Part shown: piece after piece, positions 8,128-17,647 of the stretch | Position numbering within the stretch: position 1 is the first letter of the stretch | Layout of the letters: each line of letters opens with the position of its first letter | Assembly: GCA_903907955.1 (NCBI GenBank) | Contig: CAIVPZ010000051.1 | Span: forward strand, 1 to 41,679 | DNA: 41,679 nt | Origin: an uncultured Acetobacteraceae bacterium | GTDB lineage: Bacteria; Pseudomonadota; Alphaproteobacteria; Acetobacterales; Acetobacteraceae | Direction of reading: 5' to 3' | Notes under the pieces: model-generated | What the model was told of the DNA's origin: nothing | What the model saw: only the letters and a program-made list of their open reading frames with translations | Databases searched by the model: none | Position numbers and translations under genes: made by a program

Positions 8128-8941
8128 CGTTCGGCTCCGGGCTGAAACGGATGGCGAAATACTCGTGCTGGCCGCCCTGCTCGTCGAACACGGTCAGGCG
8201 CTTGCGGCCCTTGGTGCCGGTGGCGGCGGCAAAGGCGAAGCGATGGCCTTCGCCGGTGGTGGAGTCGGGCGCGCGGTCCAGGCGGAGCAGGTCGCCGGCG
8301 AATTCCTCCACCGGGTAGTCGGCGGCGGCCACCGGCAGAATGGTCAGGGCGGCGTGCAGGTCGATCAGCGGCACCAGCGGGCCGGCGCCGGACTCCGCCC
8401 GCCAGCCCGGCTCGATGGCGGCGGCGAGCGGGCGGTAGGCGGTGAACAGCCGGTCGAGCAAGGCGCGCGCCTGGAAGCGGTCGGGCCGCTGCTGCACGGC
8501 ATGCAGCAGGTTGGCGAGGAACGACGGACGCACCCGCCGCTCCAGCTTGCGGCCGAAGCGCACCGCCTGGCTGCGCGGTTCCAGCCGCACGATCACCGGG
8601 AAGGCGCTGATCCGGCCCTCGCGCTCGACCAGCCGGACGCCGCGGGCTTCGGCCTGCGTCTTCAGTTCGGCGGTGAAACTGCCGTCGCGGAAGGCGGCGG
8701 CGACATCCGGCACCGGCACTTCCGCCACCAGTTCCAGCGCGGCGGCGACGTCGCCGACATGGCGGCGCGACTGCGCCAGCGCGTCCGGCAGGGCGCCGGC
8801 GCTGCCCTCGCGGGCGGCGCGCAGGCCCTTGCGGATGGCGGCATGCAGGCTGGCGGCGCGCCGGTCGGCATCGAGCAGGCGCTGCTCCAAAGCGGCGAAA
8901 CCGGCCTCGATGCCGGGGGGCGACTCGGTGTCATCGGACAT
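8090..8941 (-). CDS. Coiled-coil protein of unknown function (first gene of unknown operon)
   Basis: The 283-residue product starts with a heptad-like, charged helical stretch (about residues 10-75, rich in A, L, R, E) that could form a coiled coil. A compact domain follows, with RLEPRSQAVRFGRKLERRVR near residue 130, and a C-terminal part predicted to be strand-rich (HRFAFAAATGTKGRKRLTVF). I do not recognise the family. The ATG at 8941 lacks a clear ribosome site, but no better start is visible. It overlaps the next gene by 38 bases and lies 53 bases from the end of the DUF4239-like gene, so that gene may share the transcript. A role as scaffold or substrate-recognition subunit for the two ATPase-like partners is only a guess. 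Confidence 0.65.
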   Translation of the reverse strand: MSDDTESPPGIEAGFAALEQRLLDADRRAASLHAAIRKGLRAAREGSAGALPDALAQSRRHVGDVAAALELVAEVPVPDVAAAFRDGSFTAELKTQAEARGVRLVEREGRISAFPVIVRLEPRSQAVRFGRKLERRVRPSFLANLLHAVQQRPDRFQARALLDRLFTAYRPLAAAIEPGWRAESGAGPLVPLIDLHAALTILPVAAADYPVEEFAGDLLRLDRAPDSTTGEGHRFAFAAATGTKGRKRLTVFDEQGGQHEYFAIRFSPEPNDGNSDRRGPAAR

Positions 8942-8994
8942 GACGGAATGGCTAGCACGGCGGCCGGGCGGCCGCCACAGGGCGCGGCTGGCGT

Positions 8995-9780
8995 TCAGGG
9001 CACCATATGGGCCAGGGCCTCCACCATGGGCGCGCTGGGGATTTTCATGATGCCGCTGAACGGATCGTCCATCTCCAGGATGAGAAAGATCGCGGCGCCG
9101 ATCGACAGCGCGCAGACCAGAAACGCGCCAACCACCGTGCCGTTGCGCGGCGCGTTCATGCCGAAGCTGGCGAAGATCAGCGAGATCCAGCACACCACCA
9201 CGATGACCACGATCGGTTTGACGCTGGTATCGTTCTGCTCGATCAGCAGCCAGCGCTGGCGCAGCAGGGAGACGCTGATCCGCAATGCCTGGCGCTGCAG
9301 CCAGCGCTGCCCGGCATCCACCGGGGTGAGGGCGCGGATCGCCTCGCGCACGTGTTCCAGAATCATGCCGGACGACTGGTCTTCCATCAGCACGGGATGA
9401 TCGGTGGAGCTGGGCCAGTTATCTTCCAGTGCCTGGGCGGTGTATTGCCGCAGCAATGCGCGGGGCGCGGCGGCATCGTCGCCGTAATCGCGCAGGGTTT
9501 CATTCAGCAGGATCAGTTCGGCGGCGTAGCTGCGGATGTCGTGCTCGGTTCGGTCGTAGTTGCTTTTCGCGGAGGCGATCAGCAGGCCCAGCACCAGCGA
9601 GGCCATGACCGCCAGCATGCCGGTGCCGAGCTGGACGACCTCCTTGGTTTCCTTCGTCAGGTGCGATGCCGGCAGGAAGCGGTGCAGAACCAGCCCGAGG
9701 ATGCCGCCGGCGAAGACGAACAGAGCCACGAGAAGGCTGATGGCGAAGGAGCTCATCGGGATGGCATGGATCTGATCCAT
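8995..9780 (-). CDS. DUF4239-like membrane protein
   Basis: A predicted inner-membrane protein of 261 residues with two hydrophobic segments near the N-terminus (ISLLVALFVFAGGILGLVLH and MLAVMASLVLGLLIA) and two near the C-terminus (IVVIVVVCWISLIFASFG and FLVCALSIGAAIFLIL). Between them is a soluble helical stretch containing SAKSNYDRTEHDI. This 2+2 topology and the motif resemble the bestrophin-like DUF4239 family, found in many proteobacteria and of unknown function. The start is uncertain: ATG at 9780, ATG at 9756 or an upstream GTG at 9837 are all open; the first membrane helix begins shortly after 9756. It lies upstream of, and in the same direction as, the unknown three-gene operon, so co-transcription is possible. 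Confidence 0.7.
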   Translation of the reverse strand: MDQIHAIPMSSFAISLLVALFVFAGGILGLVLHRFLPASHLTKETKEVVQLGTGMLAVMASLVLGLLIASAKSNYDRTEHDIRSYAAELILLNETLRDYGDDAAAPRALLRQYTAQALEDNWPSSTDHPVLMEDQSSGMILEHVREAIRALTPVDAGQRWLQRQALRISVSLLRQRWLLIEQNDTSVKPIVVIVVVCWISLIFASFGMNAPRNGTVVGAFLVCALSIGAAIFLILEMDDPFSGIMKIPSAPMVEALAHMVP

Positions 9781-10004
9781 GTGGCTCGCGGCATGGCGGG
9801 AACGCAGGCGGGTGTCGAAGCCATCCGGTCCGGGCACCGTACCGAGCCGTGCCCAGTGTGACCAACGATACGACCTGGAAAAAAGGCTTTCCAGCCGTTT
9901 GCCGCCTGCTCACAAGGCTGTGCGGTGGCATAGCCGAGACAGCGGCATGCGCGGTGGCTTTCCGCCCTGCACGTTCTGATTGTGAACCAGAAACTATTGA
10001 GCAG

Positions 10005-10733
10005 CTATCCTGGCGGCAGCAATCGCGCCGCATCCATGATTGCCTTCATCCGCCGGATCACCGCGTACAGCCCGACATACACCGCCTCGCCGACCAGGAA
10101 ATGGCCGATGTTCAGCTCCCGTATTTCCGGAAAGGCCGCGACAGGCGGGGTGTTGGCGAAGGTCAGGCCGTGCCCGGCATGGCATTCCAACCCCAACTCC
10201 GCGGCTGACACTGCCGCGGCGCGCAGGCGCTCCAGTTCACCCGGCAGGCCCAGCGCATAGGCGCCGGTGTGCAGTTCCACCACCGGCGCGCCGATCGCCG
10301 CACTTGCCTCCAGTTGCTTCGGGTCGGGGTCGATGAACAGCGACACCCGGATGCCGCCCGCGCGCAGCGCCGCCACCACCGGCGCGAGCGTTGCGTGCTG
10401 CGCCACCACGTCCAGCCCGCCCTCGGTGGTCACTTCGGTGCGCTTTTCCGGAACCAGGCAGCAGGCGTGCGGGCGGACCTCCAAGGCGATGCGCACCATC
10501 TCCCCGGTCGCCGCCATTTCCAGGTTCAGCGGTGCGGCGATGGCGGCCTTCACGGCGTGCACGTCGGCGTCGCGGATGTGCCGGCGGTCTTCGCGCAGAT
10601 GCATGGTGATGCCGTCGGCGCCCGCCGCCAGCACCGCCCGCGCGGCGCGCAGAGGGTCCGGGTGGTCGCCGCCGCGCGCGTTCCGCACGGTCGCGATATG
10701 GTCGATATTCACGCCGAGCCGGATCGGGTTCAT
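10005..10733 (-). CDS. pdxJ: Pyridoxine 5'-phosphate synthase
   Basis: Condenses 3-amino-2-oxopropyl phosphate with 1-deoxy-D-xylulose 5-phosphate to pyridoxine 5'-phosphate, the ring-closing step of the DXP-dependent vitamin B6 pathway. The 242-residue product has the family start [18 protein letters not shown], then [12 protein letters not shown] (catalytic His/Glu region), and CHAGHGLTF for the phosphate-binding end of the barrel; its length is normal. Its ATG overlaps the pdxA stop by ATGA, so the two are translationally coupled. The pathway substrate DXP is made by dxs, encoded in this window at 26990. It is the last gene of the long minus-strand array; the 220 bases behind it hold no gene and no convincing terminator. 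Confidence 0.95.
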   Translation of the reverse strand: MNPIRLGVNIDHIATVRNARGGDHPDPLRAARAVLAAGADGITMHLREDRRHIRDADVHAVKAAIAAPLNLEMAATGEMVRIALEVRPHACCLVPEKRTEVTTEGGLDVVAQHATLAPVVAALRAGGIRVSLFIDPDPKQLEASAAIGAPVVELHTGAYALGLPGELERLRAAAVSAAELGLECHAGHGLTFANTPPVAAFPEIRELNIGHFLVGEAVYVGLYAVIRRMKAIMDAARLLPPG

Positions 10734-11794
10734 GGACGCGCCTCTGTTTGGGCGGCTAGCTCGGCCGCCAGGTCGATCGCCGCGATCAGGCTGGAGGGGT
10801 CGGCCAGACCTCGCCCGGCGATGGCGAACGCAGTGCCGTGATCGGGCGATGTGCGGATCACTGGTAAGCCCAACGTAACGTTTACGCCGTGGAGCATGTC
10901 AAGCGTTTTCAGCGGTATCAGCGCCTGGTCGTGATACATCCCCATGGCGACGTCATAGGTGGCGCGGGCCGCCGGGGTGAACATGCTGTCGGCGGCGAAC
11001 GGGCCGGATACGTCCAGCCCCTCGGCGCGCAATTGTGCGATTGCCGGGGCGATGATGGTGGCTTCCTCCTCGCCCATGGTGCCGTCCTCGCCGGCATGCG
11101 GGTTGAGTCCTGCCACCGCCAGCCGCGGCGCGGCGATTTTCCACCGGTTGCGCAGTTCCGCCGCGGTGACGCGGCACACGGCGACGATGCGCGCCACCGT
11201 GATCATGTCCAGCATGCGGCGCAGCGAGGCGTGCACGGTGATCGGCACCACCCGCAGACCCGGGCTGGCAAGCATCATCACCGGCAGCGTCGCCCCGGTC
11301 AGGGCGGCGAGGAACTCGGTATGGCCGGGATACGGAAAGCCGGCGCCGTAGAGCGAGGATTTGTGGATGGGGTTGGTCACCACGCCGGCCGCGGTGCCGG
11401 CCAGCGCCAGTTTCGTCGCCTGTTCGATGGAGGCGATCACCGCGGCGGCGTTGGCGGGATCGGGCAGGCCGGGGCGCGGGACGGCGGCCAGCGGCACCGG
11501 CAGCACCGGCAGGGCGTCGCGGAACACCGCGCCGGCGGCGTCGAACGCGTTGACCACGCGGATCGGCACGTCGAGGCCAAGGCTGCGGGCGAGCGCTTCC
11601 AGCCGCGCCGGATCGTCGAGGGCAACGAAGGTGTGGCCGTTGCGGCGGGCCAGCCAGGCCTTAAGGGTAAGCTCCCCCCCGATCCCTGCCGGGTCGCCCA
11701 TGGTGAGCGCCAACGGCCTTATGGAATGGGTTCCAAGGGGCCACTGCCCCTTGGCGGGGTCCAGGGGCAGCGCCCCTGGCCTTCCTTCCGTCAT
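10730..11794 (-). CDS. pdxA: 4-hydroxythreonine-4-phosphate dehydrogenase
   Basis: Oxidises 4-phosphohydroxy-L-threonine with NAD(P), giving the 3-amino-2-oxopropyl phosphate used by PdxJ. Family motifs are [12 protein letters not shown], the metal-binding histidines in [18 protein letters not shown] and [13 protein letters not shown], and TSPDHGTAF near the end. The frame from ATG 11794 (overlapping the lpd stop by ATGA) gives 354 residues, about 25 more than usual. The extra N-terminus, [20 protein letters not shown] and the next few residues, is a direct translation of a G/C-rich hairpin repeat found elsewhere in the window. If the repeat is not translated, TTG at 11713 gives 327 residues, the normal length. 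The ATGA overlap favours the long form; the family length favours the short one. Confidence 0.93.
   Translation of the reverse strand: MTEGRPGALPLDPAKGQWPLGTHSIRPLALTMGDPAGIGGELTLKAWLARRNGHTFVALDDPARLEALARSLGLDVPIRVVNAFDAAGAVFRDALPVLPVPLAAVPRPGLPDPANAAAVIASIEQATKLALAGTAAGVVTNPIHKSSLYGAGFPYPGHTEFLAALTGATLPVMMLASPGLRVVPITVHASLRRMLDMITVARIVAVCRVTAAELRNRWKIAAPRLAVAGLNPHAGEDGTMGEEEATIIAPAIAQLRAEGLDVSGPFAADSMFTPAARATYDVAMGMYHDQALIPLKTLDMLHGVNVTLGLPVIRTSPDHGTAFAIAGRGLADPSSLIAAIDLAAELAAQTEARP
11723..11787. repeat. Double-hairpin G/C repeat, copy 1 (inside pdxA 5' end)
   Basis: Two perfect hairpins in tandem: CCAAGGGG...CCCCTTGG at 11733-11754 and CCAGGGGC...GCCCCTGG at 11761-11779, flanked by GGAATGGGTT on one side and CCTTCCTT on the other. 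The same arrangement recurs at 14499-14639, 28952-29050 and 34364-34503 and in part at 22059-22086. This copy lies at the lpd-pdxA junction and is in frame with pdxA. Confidence 0.85.
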
Positions 11795-13182
11795 ATATGA
11801 ATAGCCCGGCCATCCACAGCCAGCGCCGCCTCCTTAACCGCCTCGTTCAAGCTGGGATGCGCATGGCAAGTCCGCGCCACATCTTCGGCGGAAGCGCCGA
11901 ACTCGATGGCCGTCACGATTTCGGCGATCAGCGTGCCGGCGTCAGGCCCGATGATGTGGCAGCCCAGAATCCGGTCGGTCGCGCGGTCGGCGAGGATTTT
12001 CACGAAGCCGTCGGTGCTGCCCATGGCGCGGGCGCGGCCGTTGGCGGTGAACGGGAATTTGCCGACCCGGTAGTCGATGCCAGCGGCCTTCAACTGTTCC
12101 TCGGTGCGGCCGACGCCGGCCACTTCGGGCCACGTGTAAACCACGGCGGGAATGGCCTCATAGTTTACGTGCCCGGCCTTGCCGGCCAGGCGCTCGGCCA
12201 GCGCCACGCCTTCGTCCTCGGCCTTGTGCGCCAGCATCGGCCCGGCGATGACGTCGCCAATGGCGTAGATGCCGGGTATGTTGGTGGCGAAATGACCGTC
12301 GGTCTTCACCCGGCCGCGTTCGTCGAGGGCGACGCCGGCTTCCGCGAGGCCCAGACCCAAGGTGAAGGGGCGCCGGCCGATGGCCAGCAGCACCACATCG
12401 GCCCTAATTTCCTCCGCCGGGCCGCCTTTTGCCGGCTCCACCGTCAGGGTGACGCCATCGGCGTCGGCGCGGGCGCCGGTGACCTTGGTGGAGAGGCGAA
12501 ACGTCAGCCCATATTTGGTGAGGAGACGCTCGAACTGTTTGGCGATTTCGCCGTCATTGCCGGGGATCAGGCGGTCGAGGAACTCGATCACCGTGACCTG
12601 CGCGCCCAGCCGCCGCCAGACGCTGCCCAGTTCAACACCGATCACCCCGCCGCCGATCACCACCAGATGGCCGGGCACCTGGTCGAGTTCCAGCGCGCCG
12701 GTGGAGGTGACAATGCGCTTCTCATCCACTTCCACCCCGGCGAGCGGCATGCTTTCGCTGCCGGTGGCGATGACGATGTTTTTCGCGGTGTATTCGGTGC
12801 CGTCCACCGCCACGCGGCCGGCGCCGACGATGCGGCCGGTTCCCTTCAGCCAGGTGATCTTGTTTTTCCTGAACAGGAACTCCACGCCGCGGACATTGGC
12901 CTCCACCACCTCGGCCTTGCGCGCCTGCATGCGGGCAAGATCGAGTTTGATCCCTTCCACCAGAATCCCGTGGTCGGCGAAGGCATGCGTCACACCGGAG
13001 AAATTCTCGCTGGATTGCAGCAGCGCCTTGCTGGGGATGCAGCCGATATTGAGGCAGGTGCCGCCGAGCGTCGCGCGCTTCTCGACGCAGGCCACCTTCA
13101 GGCCGAGTTGCGCCGCGCGGATGGCGCAGACATAGCCGCCCGGACCCGACCCAATGACGATGACGTCGAACGCGTCGGCCAT
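11791..13182 (-). CDS. lpdA: Dihydrolipoyl dehydrogenase (E3)
   Basis: FAD-dependent E3 subunit that reoxidises dihydrolipoyl groups with NAD+, here clearly serving the 2-oxoglutarate dehydrogenase complex encoded just upstream. The 463-residue product shows the FAD fingerprint [19 protein letters not shown], the redox disulfide [16 protein letters not shown] (two Cys five residues apart), the NAD-binding [13 protein letters not shown] at about residue 180, the second FAD motif [16 protein letters not shown], and the C-terminal catalytic [15 protein letters not shown]. Its start lies 4 bases after the sucB stop and its stop overlaps the pdxA start, so it is in the same operon. Confidence 0.95.
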   Translation of the reverse strand: MADAFDVIVIGSGPGGYVCAIRAAQLGLKVACVEKRATLGGTCLNIGCIPSKALLQSSENFSGVTHAFADHGILVEGIKLDLARMQARKAEVVEANVRGVEFLFRKNKITWLKGTGRIVGAGRVAVDGTEYTAKNIVIATGSESMPLAGVEVDEKRIVTSTGALELDQVPGHLVVIGGGVIGVELGSVWRRLGAQVTVIEFLDRLIPGNDGEIAKQFERLLTKYGLTFRLSTKVTGARADADGVTLTVEPAKGGPAEEIRADVVLLAIGRRPFTLGLGLAEAGVALDERGRVKTDGHFATNIPGIYAIGDVIAGPMLAHKAEDEGVALAERLAGKAGHVNYEAIPAVVYTWPEVAGVGRTEEQLKAAGIDYRVGKFPFTANGRARAMGSTDGFVKILADRATDRILGCHIIGPDAGTLIAEIVTAIEFGASAEDVARTCHAHPSLNEAVKEAALAVDGRAIHI

Positions 13183-13186
13183 GGCG

Positions 13187-14455
13187 CTACAGGTCCAGCA
13201 GCAGGCGGCGAGGGTCCTCGACGCCTTCCTTCACCCGCACCAGGAACGACACCGCCTCCTTGCCGTCGATGATGCGGTGATCGTACGACAATGCCAGGTA
13301 CATCATCGGCCGGATTTCCACCTTGCCGCCGATCGCGACCGGGCGTTCCTGGATTTTGTGCATGCCCAGGATGGCGGATTGCGGCGGGTTGAGGATGGGG
13401 GTGGACATCAGGCTGCCGTAGACGCCGCCATTGGTGATGCTGAAGGTGCCGCCGGTCAGTTCCTCCAGCTTGAGCTGGCCGTCGCGGGCGCGGCGGCCGA
13501 AATCGGAGATCGATTTCTCGATCCGCGCAAAGCCCATGCGGTCCACGTTGCGGATTACCGGCACGACCAGCCCGCTCGGCCCGCCGACGGCGATGCCCAT
13601 GTGGACGAAGTTCTTGTAGACGATTTCGTCGCCGTCGATCTCGGCGTTCACCGCCGGGAACTCGGCCAGTCCGGCTACGCAGGCGCGCACGAAGAAGCTC
13701 ATGAAGCCCAGGCGCACGCCGCCATGCTTCTTTTCGAAGGCGTCCTTGTACTCGGTCCGCAGAGCCATCGCGGCGCTCATGTCCACCTCGTTGAAGGTGG
13801 TCAGCATGGCCGCGTTGTTCTGCGCTTCCTTCAGCCGCGCCGCGATGGTGCGGCGCAGGCGGGTCATCTTCACCCGTTCCTCGCCCTCGGCGGCCGGGCG
13901 CGGCGCCTGCGGGGCGGGTGCCGCGGCGGCGGGTGCGGCGGGGCGGCTGAGGAAGGCGAGCACGTCGCCCTTGGTGATGCGCCCGTCCTTGCCGGTGCCC
14001 TCGCCGAGTTGCGCCGGGGCGATGCCGGTTTCCTCCATCAGCCTGGCGGCGGCGGGCAGCGGCGCGTGCACCGGGTGGTCGGCCTGGGGCGTCGCCGGGC
14101 GGGCCACCGGGCCGGGCGGGGAGGGCGGCGGGTTGATTCCGGCGGCCGGGTTGGCGGAGGGGCGCGCAACCTCGACCGGCTTTGGTGACACCGGGCGGGC
14201 GGGGGTGAGCGCGGCGCCGGAGTCGGTCACCATGCCGAGCAGCGCACCGACGCCGACTTCGGCGCCTTCCTCGGCGGCGATCTCGGCCAGCGTGCCGGCG
14301 GCGGGGGCGTTCACCTCCACCGTGACCTTGTCGGTTTCCAGCTCGACCAGCGGTTCGTCCGCTGCCACCGAGTCGCCGGCTTTCTTCAGCCAGCGGGCGA
14401 CGGTTGCCGAGGTGACGCTCTCGCCCAGGGTGGGCACCTTGATTTCGGTTGCCAT
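13187..14455 (-). CDS. sucB: Dihydrolipoyllysine-residue succinyltransferase (E2 of 2-oxoglutarate dehydrogenase)
   Basis: Core subunit of the 2-oxoglutarate dehydrogenase complex; it carries the succinyl group on a lipoyl-lysine and passes it to CoA. One lipoyl domain is at residues 2-77 with the lipoylated lysine in [10 protein letters not shown], then a Pro/Ala linker, a peripheral-subunit-binding domain with [15 protein letters not shown], and the catalytic domain ending in [18 protein letters not shown] (catalytic His and Asp). Length is 422 residues. The ATG at 14455 is chosen because it opens the lipoyl domain ([12 protein letters not shown]); upstream open frame is translated repeat DNA. 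It sits between sucA and lpdA, separated from sucA by 189 bases holding a large repeat. Confidence 0.95.
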   Translation of the reverse strand: MATEIKVPTLGESVTSATVARWLKKAGDSVAADEPLVELETDKVTVEVNAPAAGTLAEIAAEEGAEVGVGALLGMVTDSGAALTPARPVSPKPVEVARPSANPAAGINPPPSPPGPVARPATPQADHPVHAPLPAAARLMEETGIAPAQLGEGTGKDGRITKGDVLAFLSRPAAPAAAAPAPQAPRPAAEGEERVKMTRLRRTIAARLKEAQNNAAMLTTFNEVDMSAAMALRTEYKDAFEKKHGGVRLGFMSFFVRACVAGLAEFPAVNAEIDGDEIVYKNFVHMGIAVGGPSGLVVPVIRNVDRMGFARIEKSISDFGRRARDGQLKLEELTGGTFSITNGGVYGSLMSTPILNPPQSAILGMHKIQERPVAIGGKVEIRPMMYLALSYDHRIIDGKEAVSFLVRVKEGVEDPRRLLLDL

Positions 14456-14498
14456 GGCGGCAGGTCCAGTGCTGTCAGGTCGTGGGCTGGTGCGGATG

Positions 14499-14639
14499 CC
14501 GGGGCGCTGCCCCGGACCCCGGCAGGGGCTTTGCCCCTGCACCCCACCAAGGGCCAAGGCCCTTGGAACCCCTTAACGAATGGGTTCCAAGGGGCCACTG
14601 CCCCTTGGCGGGTCCAGGGCAGAGCCCTGGCCTTCCTTG
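14499..14639. repeat. Head-to-head G/C hairpin repeats, copy 2 (between sucA and sucB)
   Basis: Five hairpins in a row: CCGGGGC...GCCCCGG (14499-14515), GCAGGGGC...GCCCCTGC (about 14522-14540), CCAAGGG...CCCTTGG (about 14548-14567), CCAAGGGG...CCCCTTGG (about 14587-14608) and CCAGGGC...GCCCTGG (about 14614-14630). The two halves are inverted relative to each other about position 14575. It lies inside the odh operon, so it may stabilise or partly terminate the sucA transcript. Confidence 0.85.
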
Positions 14640-14644
14640 CTTTC

Positions 14645-17551
14645 TCACGGCAGCGTCAGCGCCGCGTTCACCAGTGCAGCCTGCTCGGCGGCATGGATTT
14701 TGGCCAAACCGGTGGCCGGGCTGGCGGCGGCAACGCGGCCGACATAGCGCGGCCGCGTCGCCACCCCGCCCAGCTTGCCCAGCACCGCCTCGATGCGGCG
14801 GTCGGCGAAATTCCAGGCGCCCATGTTCTCCGGCTCCTCCTGGCACCACACCACTTCCGCGTTGCGGTAGCCCGCCAGCGCCTTCGGCAGCGACGTGGTC
14901 GGGAACGGATACAACTGCTCCAGCCGCACCAGGGCAACGTTGGCAATGCCCTGTTCGCGGCGCTGCGCCAGCAGGTCATAGTAGACCTTGCCGCTGCACA
15001 GCACGACCCGCTTCACCTCCTCGGGCCGGGCGATGGCGTCGGTCTCGCCGATGACGCTGCGGAACCCCGAGCCTGGCCCCATGTCGTCCAGCGACGACAC
15101 GCACAGCCGGTGCCGCAGCAGGCTTTTCGGCGTCATCAGCACCAGCGGCTTGCGGAAGTCCCGTTTCAGTTGCCGGCGCAGGGCGTGGAAGTAGTTGGCC
15201 GGGGTGGTGATGTTGGCCACCGCCATGTTGCGCTCGGCGCAGAGCTGCAGGTAGCGCTCCAGCCGTGCCGAGGAATGCTCCGGCCCCTGGCCCTCATGGC
15301 CGTGCGGCAGCAGCATCACCAGGCCGGACATGCGCAGCCACTTGGTTTCGCCGCCGGCGATGAACTGGTCGATGATGGCCTGCGCGCCGTTGGCGAAATC
15401 GCCGAACTGCGCCTCCCACAGCACCAGCGAGCGCGGGTCGGCCAGCGAGTAGCCATATTCGAAGCCCAGCACGCCGGCTTCCGAGAGCAGCGAGTTGTAG
15501 ATCTCGATCTTCGCCTGATCGGGGTCGATGTTGTTGAGCGGCACGTATTCGTTCTGGTTGGTCTGATCGACCAGCACCGCGTGGCGCTGGCTGAAGGTGC
15601 CGCGCTGGCAGTCCTCGCCGGACAGCCGCACGCGATGGCCTTCCAGCAGCAGCGTGCCGAAGGCCAGCGCCTCGCCGGTTGACCAGTCGATGCCCTGGCC
15701 GGTCTCGATCATCGCCCGCTTGGCTTCAAGCTGGCGGGCGATTTTCGGATTGAGGTCGAATCCCGCCGGCACCCGGGCCAGCGCCAGGCCGACCTGGCGC
15801 AACGCCTCCGGCGTGACCGCAGTGTCGCCCTCGGTCCAGTGGGCAGTGGTGTCGGGGCTGGACAGGCCGGCCCAGTTGCCTTCCAGCCAGTCCGCCTTGT
15901 TCGGCTTGAAGCCCTGCGCCGCCTGATAGGATTCCTCCAGCGTGGCGGCGAAGCCGTCCCAGTCCGCCTTGACGTCCTCCGCCGTCAGCACGCCTTCGGC
16001 GACCAGTTGCTCGGCATACAGCGCCCGCGTGGTCTTGCGGTCGCGGATGGCGCGGTACATCACCGGCTGGGTGAAGGCGGGCTCGTCGGTTTCGTTGTGG
16101 CCGTGCCGGCGGTAGCAGACGATGTCCAGCACGATGTCGCAGCCGAAGGTCATGCGGAACTCGGCGGCGGTGGTGGCACACCACACCGTCGCTTCGGGAT
16201 TGTCGCCGTTGACGTGCAGGATCGGTGCCTGGATCGCCTTGGCGACGTCGGTGCAGTACAGGCCCGAATAGGCATGCGCCGGCACGGTGGTGAAGCCGAT
16301 CTGGTTGTTGACCACCACATGCACGGTGCCGCCGGTGCGGTAGCCGATCAGCTCGCTCATCGCCAGCGTCTCATACACCAGCCCCTGGCCGGCGAAGGCG
16401 GCGTCGCCGTGCATCAGGATGCCCATGACGGAATGCCGCCCGCGGGTGTCGCCGACGGTGTCCTGCCGCGCCCGCACCTTGCCCACCACCACCGGGTCCA
16501 CCGCCTCCAGGTGCGAGGGGTTCGGCTGCAGCGACAGATGCACCATGCGGCCGGCGACATCGATGTCGGTGGAGGTGCCGAGATGGTACTTCACGTCGCC
16601 CGAGCCCTGGACGTCTTCCGGCTTGAAGCTGGTGCCGCCGAACTCGCTGAACAGCGCGGCGTATGGCTTCTTCACCACGTTCACCAGCGTGTTCAGCCGG
16701 CCGCGATGCGGCATGCCGATGACGATCTCATTCACGCCGCTGGCGGCGCCCACTTCGATGATGGCGTGCAGCGCCGGGATGGTGACTTCGGCGCCTTCCA
16801 GGCCGAAGCGTTTCGTGCCCACGTAACGTTTCTGGCAGAATGCCTCGAAGCCTTCGGCCTCGGTGAGGTCGTGCAGGATGCGCCGCTTGCCGGCGGCCTG
16901 GAATTGCGTGCGCCAGGGGGCGCCTTCCACCCGGCGCTGAATCCAGGCCTTCTGGTCGGGGTCCTGGATGTGCATGAACTCGACGCCGATCGGGCCGCAA
17001 TAGGTTTCGCGCAGCACCTGCAGGATTTGCCGCGGGGTGGCGACGTCCAGGCCCAGCACGTGGTCGATGAAGATCGGCCGGTCCATGTCGGCGGCGGTGA
17101 AGCCGTAGGTGGCCGGGTCGAGCTCGGGATGCGGCGCCGGGATCTGCAGGCCGAGCGGGTCGAGCTTGGCTTCCAGATGGCCGCGCACCCGGTAGGTGCG
17201 GATCATCATCAGCGCGCGGATGCTGTCCTTGGTGGCGGCGCGCACCTGCTCGGCGGTGATCTGTTCGGCGGTGGGCGGCGGCGCGCGACGGTCCCGGCGG
17301 TCCTTGGCGGGCGCGCCGGTGGTGGCCGGTTTCGCCGCCTCCGGCTCGCCGAATTCCCATTTGCGCGGCGCCCAGGAAGCGCCGGAATTGTCCTCGAGAA
17401 TGGCCCGGCTTTCGTCATTCAGCGCGCCGAACAGCTCGGCGAAGCCGGGATCGACCGCGCGCGGGTCGGCGACCCAGCGGGCATACAGGTCGGCGATGAA
17501 GGCCGCGTTGGCGCCGTTGAAGGCGGTGGCGAGAATATCGACGCCGGCCAT
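14645..17551 (-). CDS. sucA: 2-oxoglutarate dehydrogenase, thiamine-diphosphate E1 component
   Basis: Decarboxylates 2-oxoglutarate and transfers the succinyl unit to lipoylated SucB. The 968-residue length is typical. The N-terminal segment ATAFNGANAAFIADLYARW resembles the E2-binding helix of SucA proteins, and then come IGMPHRGRLNTLVNVV, the ThDP/metal-binding HGDAAFAGQG, and YRRHGHNETDEPAFTQP, followed by the C-terminal transketolase-like half with MSGLVMLLPHGHEGQGPEHS and CSGKVYYDL. The ATG at 17551 has GGGGAAC upstream at proper spacing. It follows sucD by about 96 bases in the same direction. Confidence 0.96.
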   Translation of the reverse strand: MAGVDILATAFNGANAAFIADLYARWVADPRAVDPGFAELFGALNDESRAILEDNSGASWAPRKWEFGEPEAAKPATTGAPAKDRRDRRAPPPTAEQITAEQVRAATKDSIRALMMIRTYRVRGHLEAKLDPLGLQIPAPHPELDPATYGFTAADMDRPIFIDHVLGLDVATPRQILQVLRETYCGPIGVEFMHIQDPDQKAWIQRRVEGAPWRTQFQAAGKRRILHDLTEAEGFEAFCQKRYVGTKRFGLEGAEVTIPALHAIIEVGAASGVNEIVIGMPHRGRLNTLVNVVKKPYAALFSEFGGTSFKPEDVQGSGDVKYHLGTSTDIDVAGRMVHLSLQPNPSHLEAVDPVVVGKVRARQDTVGDTRGRHSVMGILMHGDAAFAGQGLVYETLAMSELIGYRTGGTVHVVVNNQIGFTTVPAHAYSGLYCTDVAKAIQAPILHVNGDNPEATVWCATTAAEFRMTFGCDIVLDIVCYRRHGHNETDEPAFTQPVMYRAIRDRKTTRALYAEQLVAEGVLTAEDVKADWDGFAATLEESYQAAQGFKPNKADWLEGNWAGLSSPDTTAHWTEGDTAVTPEALRQVGLALARVPAGFDLNPKIARQLEAKRAMIETGQGIDWSTGEALAFGTLLLEGHRVRLSGEDCQRGTFSQRHAVLVDQTNQNEYVPLNNIDPDQAKIEIYNSLLSEAGVLGFEYGYSLADPRSLVLWEAQFGDFANGAQAIIDQFIAGGETKWLRMSGLVMLLPHGHEGQGPEHSSARLERYLQLCAERNMAVANITTPANYFHALRRQLKRDFRKPLVLMTPKSLLRHRLCVSSLDDMGPGSGFRSVIGETDAIARPEEVKRVVLCSGKVYYDLLAQRREQGIANVALVRLEQLYPFPTTSLPKALAGYRNAEVVWCQEEPENMGAWNFADRRIEAVLGKLGGVATRPRYVGRVAAASPATGLAKIHAAEQAALVNAALTLP

Positions 17552-17647
17552 GTCGTTCCCCTCGTTTTGTCCGCGCCGCCCAGGCTGCCGGCACGGGGCC
17601 GGCTGCTCCGCTGCCGCCGCATCAGCGTGCGGCGGCAGCGGCCCTCG

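Noticed and set aside
14456-14557. Extended N-terminus of SucB through the repeat region
   Set aside because: The lipoyl domain starts at ATG 14455; the upstream residues are translated hairpin repeat and have no counterpart in the family.
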